From contig NMRA01000163.1 in NCBI GenBank assembly GCA_002633005.1, forward strand, positions 344,071 to 408,070: a stretch of 64,000 bases of DNA, written 5' to 3'. Below, piece after piece: positions 12,501 to 20,900 of the stretch. Both the position numbers and the translations under genes were made by a program. Source of the stretch: Phoronis australis. Lineage: Eukaryota > Phoronida > Phoronidae. Every line of letters starts with the position of its first letter. The first letter of the stretch is position 1. Below the pieces are notes generated by a model. That model saw nothing but the letters and a program-made list of their open reading frames with translations. It searched no databases and was not told where the DNA came from.

Positions 12501-12924
12501 TAAACAAGCTGATTCACGTGCGCTTTTCCATTTATGTGGACGGGAGAGTAAGTAGAAATGAATTTCAATAGATATCGACTGGATTATCGAACGTTAGCAA
12601 CTATGTCATTTTCAAGATTGTCTCAGGTCCATTCTTCCTGTTCATAAAAACAATCTATTCTCAAGATGTCCGATGTTGTCGGCAACTTGTTGGTACTTTG
12701 TTGATTTTAGGAAACTGGTTCCTAGGTTGATTGAAAGGTTCGGCACCGTTCATTAACTGCACGGGTATTTGCGCTTCGTCGACTTGCCGCGTTATCACCA
12801 CGGTCCGTATCTGTAGCTGGATTATTTGTCGTACCAGCATCTGAATCAATGTCTGTATCTGGAACATCTCTCGGTTTGTAAAATAATCCTCGAATTCTTT
12901 AGGCCTTTGCGCGGCAGACGACAT
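337..12924 (-). CDS. TBC1D20: TBC1 domain family member 20 (Rab GTPase-activating protein), 7 exons plus a candidate first exon
   Basis: Exons in transcript order: candidate 12924-12835, then 9021-8833, 6439-6270, 5873-5782, 4490-4389, 3702-3561, 1283-1099, 562-337 (stop TGA at 339-337). Phases agree across all seven certain exons, giving about 368 residues (human 403). The TBC domain spans exons 2-7: the arginine-finger region reads VVLDVNRSLRRFPPG and the glutamine finger is HYYQ|G, so both catalytic residues are present. Family-specific stretches include LSWLITWFGHVL and RLYDFFLACHPLMPIY. The last exon ends in a hydrophobic segment (VLLVVLHVLVIVAAIALH), matching the C-terminal ER tail anchor. 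In vertebrates TBC1D20 is a GAP for Rab1 (and Rab18-linked) at ER/Golgi, acting on secretion, autophagosome maturation and lipid droplets. One intron uses a GC donor. The gene is head-to-head with DGAT1. Identity is very likely; only the first exon is uncertain. Confidence 0.94.
1099..1283 (-). CDS. TBC1D20: TBC1D20 exon 7
   Basis: Acceptor TTTCTCCTAG|ATC, donor AAGAG|GTATGT. Encodes IVLYREQDILSCECDMCIMH then LSKIPDNLPYEDLISKAGQL, the end of the TBC domain. Confidence 0.93.
1941..2000 (+). other. Isolated 5'-exon-like sequence in a TBC1D20 intron
   Basis: ATG opens 20 acidic codons (MPQVDDITLLSEDSDIDQTK) ending at a donor-like AAG|GTGAAG. No continuing exon was found on this strand, so it may be a chance frame or a stranded piece of a transposon. 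It sits just beside the fold-back MITE. Confidence 0.15.
2090..2541. mobile_element. Fold-back MITE with about 200-base inverted arms
   Basis: The left half reads ...GGCTGCCATCTTCCTCAGTAG...AGGTGGAGC...GTAGGGAGCC...ACACCTTGGCAT...AATAGACTCCT. The same ordered blocks reappear in reverse complement from the right end (about 2330-2541). The arms are diverged but collinear and meet near 2310, so the whole unit could form one long hairpin. No coding capacity: a non-autonomous inverted-repeat element. Confidence 0.75.
3561..3702 (-). CDS. TBC1D20: TBC1D20 exon 6
   Basis: Acceptor TTGTCTTTCAG|T (preferred over an AG 15 bases upstream because it continues YLED-SEVGN as in the family), donor GCAGCT|GTAAGT. 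Encodes LSWLITWFGHVLNEFR and RLYDFFLACHPLMPIYLAAA, nearly invariant in this family. Confidence 0.94.
4389..4490 (-). CDS. TBC1D20: TBC1D20 exon 5
   Basis: Acceptor GTTGTAG|GGAT, donor GAGGA|GTGAGT. Encodes FMDQSMDRTKHMLNYLYPII followed by GKANEKLRSYLE, the TBC helix that in human reads FMDPTMDNTKHILNYLMPII. Confidence 0.92.
4561..5344. repeat. Interspersed repeat, family H, copy 1 (Helentron-like)
   Basis: Begins AAGAGCAACGCAAAGTGTTG (imperfect terminal hairpin) and ends ATGTGGGCGCATAA. The interior holds diverged sub-units with the sentence 'GCCACTAGGTGGCAAA ... TCATGAA/CAAAATTTCAGGAA'. The same ends and sub-units occur at 43322-44245, and the ATGTGGGCGCAT end again at 19812. Terminal hairpin at one end, palindrome at the other and internal tandem sub-units are the pattern of non-autonomous Helentron/HINE elements; that class is inference. 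Confidence 0.6.
5782..5873 (-). CDS. TBC1D20: TBC1D20 exon 4
   Basis: Acceptor ATTGCAG|GGC, donor TTAAG|GTAACA. Encodes GYHDIVVTFLLVCGQDIAFI then VDKLSKAHLR, matching the human GYHDIVVTFLLV segment. Phase 0 to 2. Confidence 0.92.
6131..6222. repeat. 23-base minisatellite, four copies
   Basis: Four adjoining 23-base units based on TCTATACTATACCCAGGATT+GTA. Outer two share CACCCACG and inner two share TACCCAGG, so the array looks like a mirror-ordered A-B-B-A duplication. Lies just downstream of the GC splice donor of TBC1D20 exon 3. Confidence 0.9.
6270..6439 (-). CDS. TBC1D20: TBC1D20 exon 3, catalytic fingers, GC splice donor
   Basis: Acceptor TTTTTACAG|GC. Encodes HRDYNQVVLDVNRSLRRFPP (arginine finger) and ends LHYYQ (glutamine finger). 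The next residues must be GYHD, supplied in phase by the exon at 5873; that requires the donor CAG|GCTAGT at 6269-6268, a GC-AG intron. The nearby GT (6265-6264) would break the frame. Confidence 0.92.
8833..9021 (-). CDS. TBC1D20: TBC1D20 exon 2
   Basis: Acceptor TTTATGCAG|AT, donor CCTG|GTTTGT. Encodes the conserved N-terminal helical part (VVVIRKALSEDPVDVTTLK, then LRREAWPKLLG), the lead-in of the TBC fold. Starts phase 1, ends phase 1. Confidence 0.93.
9215..10515. mobile_element. 1.3-kb Harbinger-like non-autonomous DNA transposon
   Basis: Left end GGGCTGTTCCAGCAAAA (9215-9231) is matched at 16 of 17 bases by the reverse complement of 10499-10515. Both ends are flanked by TAA (9212-9214 and 10516-10518), the 3-base TWA target duplication of PIF/Harbinger elements. 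There is no transposase; the interior is filled by four about 150-base tandem units. Lies in TBC1D20 intron 1. Confidence 0.7.
9421..10020. repeat. About 150-base tandem repeat, four diverged units
   Basis: Units start near 9421, 9561, 9719 and 9869. Each runs from a TGTCGAAAATTAAAA-like head through TTCGTCCAAAAATYGACTGG, GCACAT.CC.TGCCAT and AATTTCATCATGATCC to a tail GAGATAATYGACRGACAAG. It forms the core of the 9215-10515 element and explains the mutually overlapping open frames there. Confidence 0.8.
12835..12924 (-). CDS. TBC1D20: TBC1D20 candidate first coding exon (apparent 2-base frameshift)
   Basis: ATG at 12924 opens MSSAAQRPKEFEDYFTNR. A good donor (CTG|GTACGA) at 12834 would give the G that exon 2 needs (G|AT), but only in a frame offset from the ATG by two bases, in which the residues read DVPDTDIDSDA. 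A (GA)3 run at 12872-12867 is the natural slip site: one GA unit fewer would join the two frames and give an N-terminus of about human length. Either an assembly or allelic error, or not the true exon. Confidence 0.45.
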
Positions 12925-14874
12925 GATTAAGTATGTTGAATGTGCATGTCAATAATGACGAAAACCGCAGATGACACTGGCTGTGCTAAATCCCGGAATT
13001 ACTCCCCCGGAAACCCAAACTTCGGGGACAGACACAGTGAAGACTTGGTACGGCTTGCCAGTTTTTCACAGAGTGCAATCATAAATATTGGATTACCCAA
13101 AGAAACTCGTCGAAAGCGTTTTTATTCATATGTACGTTGAGCTGTCGGTAACACCGGTCTGTGTCACGGGGCGCGCGGAATATTGAAAAATGCACTTTTT
13201 GTGCATTAAATTCATCATTTCTGAAACTACTGATGGCCTATTTCTTTGAGCGACTGCCGACCAGCCGTTAATATTAAGAGAAGTGGTAATCATTTCAAGC
13301 TTTTTAAATTTTGCCAACACTTTCTTAATTCTGACCGATCCCGTCGAACCTGTCCAAAATACCATTCTGGCCGTCCAACAGAAGGCCACTGCGTAAACCG
13401 TTGCTTGGGAGTCCGATTATTTTACGCTTTGAAGCATACAGTTATATATTTTAGCGAAGAAAATCTTTTAATGTGTATTACATGTGACTTCCGTGTGTAA
13501 CGCGGAGTCGTATATAGCTCTTCTAAATTATGAAATCTGAACCGAGTGTCTCGTGGTCTAGAGGTTTAGAGCGAATTTAGAGCGAAGAAATCACGTCTTA
13601 CGACCAAGGTACGATACCCGGTATCTATGTCTAAGTTTTGGAGTAACAAATATGTAATGAATAAAACAAAAATTGAGAACTTGCTGAAACAAATAATCGT
13701 GGAGAGTGGAAAAAAGTTAGAAAATTAATAAACGTAGAGACCCGAATAAGCGTCGTATAGACCGGAAAACGAGTCTGAAAAAAATAATCGTATAGATACG
13801 ACTATTCGGAACTCGAGAGTAATGGTGATCCTTGATTCACCTAGCTGGTTCTAGGATGACTTGCAACAGCAAGTAATCCATCAGCTGCGTAAGCAATACA
13901 TTGCCTCATCTTCATGATATTCCTATTTGGGGATTGCTCGACAACTGTTTTACTTGGTGATTGTTACAATAAAATCTACATCAGAAAATGCTTAGACTGG
14001 CTACCAAATATCACTCACAAAACTACAGCAACTGACATTTTGAGCATTCCATTCAATATTGCCCGAATCGGCAACTGGCCACTTTTAAAACTGTGAGCGC
14101 TCCTGGCACACATGGTAAAAACAGGAATGCATGCAGTATTAAAAATGGCCAGTTGTTGATTTGGGCAACTGATCAATGGACTGCTCGAAAAAAGTTCGAT
14201 TACGCTTTACAGTACACGGCCTAATACGGGATTATTTGTTGGAATTGGAAGGAATTAAATGCACCTACGTCCGACCTCCTAAAGTATCCCTCTATGCTCA
14301 AAAAGCACTTATAACAATATGAATTTCATGTTTTAATCAGTGTGAGGCATAATTCGCCGAAAAGCTGCATGTGAAACTTCACTGTCCCTACGACGAGGAT
14401 GGCCAGTCGAGATGGTGGTGCACTGACAGTCTGACACTGTCTACCAAAGCAGGAACAATTTGTTCGATATTCGAACTCTCAGTACCCACAGTGCAGGCTC
14501 ATAATAATTAAACAGATCTGATAGGTAAAACGTTTACATTCTAAACCAAATGGCAATCCAGTTACCTTATATGACTTATTGAAGTGGAACTGAGGCGATC
14601 ACCATCTCCAAATCCCATATCTGGGAAATCGGAAATGTGCACTGCAAGAGACATCTGGTGGTGTTTGCTTTCATTCTTCGCTTATTATCAAATAAATAAT
14701 AACATAAGGTCACAGTTGTGTAATTATTGACTGTCTCTATTTGCACTGTGAAATTCAGTTTCAAAATTTGAAACAAAAATATTATTCAAACGAAACTGGT
14801 TTGAATCTATCATCGTTCTGTCGTGCATTATAGTTTCTATAAGGGTTTTTTGACCATGACCTTTAACCTTCAAA
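12925..14874. promoter_or_regulatory. Shared upstream region of TBC1D20 and DGAT1
   Basis: The two genes are divergently arranged with about 1.95 kb between the candidate TBC1D20 start and the DGAT1 start. It must contain the DGAT1 promoter and, if the first exon is right, that of TBC1D20. Besides the tRNA-like stretch and the right end of the putative TIR element, no TATA box or motif array stands out. Confidence 0.4.
13541..13632 (+). repeat. tRNA-like (SINE head or tRNA relic)
   Basis: Contains an A-box-like TGGTCTAGAGGTTTAGAGCG (13554-13573) and a B-box-like GGTACGATACC (13608-13618) at tRNA-like spacing, with a short internal repeat TTTAGAGCGAA. The T-arm and acceptor stems do not pair well, so this is not called as a functional tRNA. 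Confidence 0.35.
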
Positions 14875-14981
14875 ATGTCTCCGGTAAACAAAGTGCGGAT
14901 GAGACGTTCTCTCAGTACAAATAAAGTCATAGAAGCGAGGGAAGTTGAAAAAAAGGAAATGTTGGACCTTCCTTATAAGGT
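14875..14981 (+). CDS. DGAT1: DGAT1 exon 1
   Basis: ATG then [20 protein letters not shown] and a charged stretch to LDLPYK. Donor AAGGT|GTAAGT, phase 2, which joins exon 2 as GT|C. Start chosen as the only ATG giving this phase; RMRRS resembles the basic N-terminal cytosolic motif of DGAT1. Confidence 0.85.
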
Positions 14982-17900
14982 GTAAGTACTAAAGAACTAG
15001 TGTATTTTGAAATTTAATGACTCACTTGGTTATCTATTCGCATGTTCGCAACCAAAATGATGAAACCGGAAGAGTAGTTCACTGAAGTTCAATCAATGCC
15101 ATGGGTTGGTGTTCATGCGTGTTTCATGTCTTGAACACGTGAGGCGCCACTGGTCCTCACCGGTGAAAGAATAAGTGTTTACCACCGGTTATCTGGGCTC
15201 ACACACTGTTTACCCCCCTGCTGCTGGCCTGAGAACACCGAGAGAGTCATCTGCAACTGGAGGAGGTCCTTTTCTGGAGATAGCTGTGCACATTGGCAAG
15301 AACAGTTTTAATGTTGAGGCTGCTAATGCTGAAAACTTGCTAATTTTAGCTAGCAACTGATGGTTGGCATCCTTGTGGTTTCTTAACCTTTCCAGGCAAC
15401 ATTAGGTGAATAGCATCAAGGAGTGCTCGTAGCCATCACAGTTTCTATGGGTCAGTTGCAAGTGTCAACTTCCTCAATTGCAAAGTGTCTTTTAGTGGCC
15501 ACATCCAACATAAAGATAACCAAGAGTTGGATGCATCTGGGTGTTTGAGCTTGGAAATTTCTATATCTACTATACAAAAGCAAGGTGATCTGGTCCTGGT
15601 AACTGCAGTTCATGAAGTCGAGAACAAGACACACGATGAATAAGAAACACCTATCCCAAGCGCACTTGTCGCAGAGACTCATGAAAAGGCCGCACGCAAC
15701 AGAAGAGTGCAACAAAAGTGAGAAATTTTGCCAATCCAGGGACCACTCTTTAAAGAATGTGAATTGCATTTCCAAGGTCCAAGCGAATGTCCAGACACCA
15801 AGAAGGCATTACTTTCAAGATTGGATTTTTCAGTATTTTGTTCCACATTGGTGGAATGAGCCAGAGTTCTTCTGTGTACGCCCAAAACCAAGTTCTACAT
15901 CTAATGAAGCCAGCGGTGATCGTCCTGTAGCCCAGCCAAGGTAAGGCTCCAGGCAGGTGCAGCACACGATATATGCCTTCCACTGATCGCTGGTCTCTCA
16001 GTATACAGAAATTGGTTTTCCTGTCTTATTTTAGTGAGCTACTGTTATGTTGAATTTAGTAGTTTAATGCTTTGAAAGTACAAATAGTATATAAGTTTCA
16101 GCATTTTGCAGACAATTTGACTTTGAAATCCATTCAGGGATGACTGTTCAAAACCCAAAGGGGGTAATAAAACAATAATCTTCTCAGCCAGGACCATGAG
16201 CCCTTTTTATGCTGTGTTTACTTACACAGACCAAGTGTTACAGTGAATAAGAGCAGGGTACACAAAGAATTACATTCGCTGTCCTTGCATGACCATTTGT
16301 AAAGGCCTTGAAATGACGCAGATGATTTACAAATGTTTACAAAATTCTAATCCACTATCTACACTAGTAAGCCCCTCCAGCCCAAAATGCTAAATTTATT
16401 AATTTATTCAAATCACATTGGTATGGTGTTTACCTGAAATGCAGTGTGCCTTGAAATCATTCTTATTTCCCATTATTATTGTGTCTGAGATATGTAGCTC
16501 ACATACTAACCTGGTAACATATTGTACAGGTCTGATGATAAGAGATAACCATGATTGAAGTCGTATTTACAGTGAACGGTTATTTTGGATTAGACTTTGT
16601 TTTGTCTTGTGTTCTTTTTTCAGAAAAAATATTAAAGTTTTGTAGTGATGTGGGTTGCTTGGTTTCGTTTTGAGTCTTTCGTATATCTGTTATCTGATCT
16701 CATAGCGTTGATCTTGATGACACCTGTTGCCAGTTGTCAGTACTTCTGCATGCTTCAAGGTGGATGGTAAAAAGTCCATTGACTGTATGAAAAAATAAAT
16801 AATAAACATTTAATCTGAGTACAGTAACACAAATATGGCGTTTTTCATGAAAGTATTATTTAGTAGTCTTACAAGTTAAGAGAAAAGTCATCGATCCCAT
16901 GTGCTCAGTCCTCTCCACTGTTTTGTGACAGTTTCCAACAGCAAAAGGACCTAACAACTTGACTTTTGTTATTTTGTCTAGCGTTCATCACCAGACAGAT
17001 TCGCTGTTCAGCTCTTCTAGTGGTTTCAACAACTACCGCGGCCTCCTCAACCTATGTATCATTCTTTTGGTATGTATTTCCTGATTGTCTGTATCTTGTG
17101 AGCTGCATGAAAAAGTACAATTTCTTACCACAATTACTCCTATTTGCAAAATAATTTCACTGTGAACCACATTTAAAAGACAGCTATCACTGGTACTAGT
17201 AAGCACATTTCAGTGACTAATGGTTCTGGTGAAATGACAGTCATTGCAGGATTGAATACATCCAAGCGAACTCTTATCTGATCCCATGAACGCCTTTTCC
17301 ATGGTGATGAAGTTTTTCTCTTTTTATTGACATTTAAAAAGCCAGTTTTCCTCATCAGCACCTCCTGGTGAATAAGTAGTCGGCCAATGTAAAGCAAATT
17401 ATCTCAAAATTGAAGTTATCAAATATTTTGGTAAAGCTGCTCATTTCCTTCGTTTCTTCTCAAAAACCCATGGATGGTGCCATTTTGAGATTCACAAACC
17501 AAAAATTCATGAATAATAGCAAATCTATGAGCCCGCAATCAACAAGGGAATTATAGCACTTTATTTTGTTGTTTGTACCACCAAACAAAATATCTGGATT
17601 TCTTGTCAGATCGTTTGATCTGTAATCTTACCTCTGACCCAAGCACTTGTAGTACGTCACCATGGCATTGTGGTTGGCATTACAGTTAGTCACATGATAT
17701 TTGCGAGACATTTGCATTTAAATGTGCTACCCAACAGTTCATTGTTCGTGTTTCAGTAGTTCACTGATTAACGAGTTATTGGTTTTGATAGTTGAATGTA
17801 TAGAGTTACCTTCCTTGTCTAATAAAAAATAGAAAATGGAAAAGTAGATTGAAGTCATTCCTCAAGGTCTGCTATTTGGATTTTAAAGGTTGTGTCCAAT

Positions 17901-20900
17901 GCGAGAGTGGCGTTAGAAAACATTATCAAGTGAGTATATTTCGTAGTTAACTTTTGGTGTGAGGATACTTAAGTATGTTTTTACAGGATAGAGGATAAGT
18001 AAGGTGTCACCAAATTAGGACGCAGTTTGGCCCCACAAATGATACTTTTAAGGATGGGGATAGTTGATTTGGTTATTATTCTGGTCCTTGTTCAGTTTCT
18101 CGCATCATGTGCTAAGCAAATGAGACACCTATTGTCCACCATGGGAAGCTAAGGTGTTACTTTTATGGTTATAATTGAAAGATCAATCTTTACCATTTTC
18201 AAGTTCTTTTCCATAGGAAACCATCTGAAAGTATTTTAAAAAGTGTGGCCGTGGACAACAATATTTACTTTTTAAAGTTTTAAAAATGTCCATTTTAGCT
18301 ATTAGTATTGTTCAAAATTTATGTAAGATTTTACCTTTAGTTACCAAATTATTAAACATCCTACTTGAAAACTAAGGAAATGGCAAAAATGATTCCTGTG
18401 CATGAGCACTAAGAAATTGCAACGATTCCTAGAAAATTTCATAAGATAATTGAGAGCATGGCTCATTTTGCAAGTTGTGTGGTGAGTTTTTGATGCACTC
18501 TAGGTCATATTTTGGACAAGTTTTGAATGGCATCATGATTTTGTAATTCCCGTCAAGTTTTATCAATTTATTTTCTTTGTGGAGAATGCTAAATAATGTC
18601 CTTTAAGAATCATGGAAATTGAACTGAATGAAAAACTTATAAGTTACCAGATGTGTTTCAAGTTTCTATCTTATCTTAGTGCAGTACTCGGCAGCTTTTC
18701 AATCTGTTCTACAATGTTTGTTTTTCAAAAATTACTGTCAGGGGTGTTTGCTTTTAAATGCATTTATCTGGGGAATTAATTTCTAGTGTAATTTTGAAAT
18801 GCATTTACTAGATAAGAAATTATCAGTCAAAAACTGTTTTTGTTTTTTGTTTTGTTTACATGCTACAGCTCGCATTTCTTATCGGCTTGACATGGAATTC
18901 ACACACAACGTATGTGTTGTTAATAGCTTGAGGCCTATCATGTTTGGTTGATTGGACACAAGATGGCGCTGTGGTGAAATTTAGTACTTGATCTATAGAT
19001 TTCATCCAACGCTATCTGGAGTAAGCCTTCAGTTCTTCGTTACACTTCAAAGTAACCATCCCCGTGATATTCGAGATTATACAATGACTGGTCGATAATT
19101 GAGTGATTTTTCCTGCCTGTTCTCCGGTATCCTATAAGTTGGTAGAACAATGGTATGTGGATCAATCTCATCAAGTGCTATCTCCATGATGCCATCCCGT
19201 TTCTCAGTAGCGTCTTACCATTCTCAAGATATTCAAGATTGACTGGACACTATTTCTTCGCTGCATTTTTGTTGATCTCTCATAATCGTGCTACAGGTCA
19301 CATTTTTGTTCTGATTGACACTAAATTTACTCAAATCATGCATCTTGCCTTCTTATAACAACTTCAAGGTGGTGATGTGTTTTCATCATTTCAAAAATCC
19401 ATTGGTCTGTTTACACCAACTTTTACCAGAGTCTAGCCTATTTACATTTAATTACAGGATGTTTCAGTTCATCAGCAGAGTTGAATGCTTGTAATAGGTT
19501 AGAGGAAAGCAGTCGACAGTCTGCATTAGGCCCTGCTATTTTAAGTCTGCCTTTTTCTGCTTGGAGCTTTCAATAAACACCAAATCATGAGAATCCTTTT
19601 AGATTTTTATAAGAGTCTTTAACTGTGTTTAATGAGGCTGATGACTAGCCAGACTGATTTTACCAGGTAGTAAATGTGAAATGGCCTCTGTGTTTAGATT
19701 GCAGTTCATATGAATTATTAGCCATAATATGTTGATTTATCAGATTGTAAATATCATCAGGAACTTGCTGAATTGGAAACTGCTTTAATGTATGCACACT
19801 TTTACCTTTTTATGCGCCCACATATTTATATGTGGACGCATTATGCCGTCATCTCCGTCCGTCCGTCCGGGCGGCGTCCGGCGTCCGCTGCTCTATCTCC
19901 AAAACCCTTTGACATACGTTCATGAAATTTGGCACATATGTTCCATTCATGAATGGGACGGCATGTGCGAACTTTCGGATGGATCCGACTACCGGTGTGC
20001 CCCCTAGTGGCAATTTTAGTTTTTTACGCTTACCTTTGTATCTTCAAAAGTCCTGAACGGATTTTCATGAAATTTGGTATGTANAAATTTCATAAGATAA
20101 TTGAGAGCATGGCTCATTTTGCAAGTTGTGTGGTGAGTTTTTGATGCACTCTAGGTCATATTTTGGACAAGTTTTGAATGGCATCATGATTTTGTAATTC
20201 CCGTCAAGTTTTATCAATTTATTTTCTTTGTGGAGAATGCTAAATTATGTCCTTTAAGAATCATGGAAATTGAACTGAATGAAAACTTCTAAGTTACCAG
20301 ATGTGTTTCAAGTTTCTATCTTATCTTAGTGCAGTACTCGGCAGCTTTTCAATCTGTTCTACAATGTTTGTTTTTCAAAAATTACTGTCAGGGGTGTTTG
20401 CTTTTAAATGCATTTATCTGGGCAATTAATTTCTTGTGTAATTTTGAAATGCATTCACTAGAAATTATCAGTCAAAAACTGTTTTTGTTTTTTGTTTTGT
20501 TTACATGCTACAGCTCGCATTTCATATCGTCGTGACATGGAATTCACACACAACGTATGTGTTGTTAATAGCTTGAGGCCTATCATGTTTGGTTGATTGG
20601 ACACAAGATGGCGCTGTGGTGAAATTTAGTATTTGATCTATAGATTTCATCCAACGCTATCTGGAGTAAGCCTTCAGTTCTTCATTACACTTCACAGTAA
20701 CCATCCCCGTGATATTCGAGATTGTACAATGACTGCTCGATAATTGAGTGATTTTTCCTGCCTGTTCTCCGGTATCCTATAAGTTGGTAAAACAATGGTA
20801 TGTGGATCGATCTCGTCAAGTGCTATCTCCATGATGCCATCCCGTTTCTCAGTAGCATCTTACCATTCTCAAGATATTCAAGATTGACTGGACACTATTT

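Larger units (their letters stand above)
11410..13819. mobile_element. Possible TIR-bounded element or nested repeat, 2.4 kb
   Basis: CTCTGGAGTTCCGAATAGT at 11410-11428 matches the reverse complement of 13801-13819 at 18 of 19 bases, and both ends abut TA. Sub-terminal arrays of an AATAATAGTATAGACTGGAA-like word follow the left end (to about 11870) and precede the right end (from about 13680). No transposase is seen. Difficulty: the candidate first exon of TBC1D20 lies inside, so either that exon is wrong, or the ends belong to separate insertions. Confidence 0.45.

Noticed and set aside
15612-15944. 110-codon frame in DGAT1 intron 1 as an extra DGAT1 exon
   Set aside because: Exon 1 and exon 2 already join in phase with conserved residues, and inserting it adds nothing known from DGAT1.
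19792-20007. Frame shared with 44040-44243 ([14 protein letters not shown])
   Set aside because: The same peptide appears in two copies of a non-coding interspersed repeat in opposite orientations; it reflects the repeat, not a protein family.
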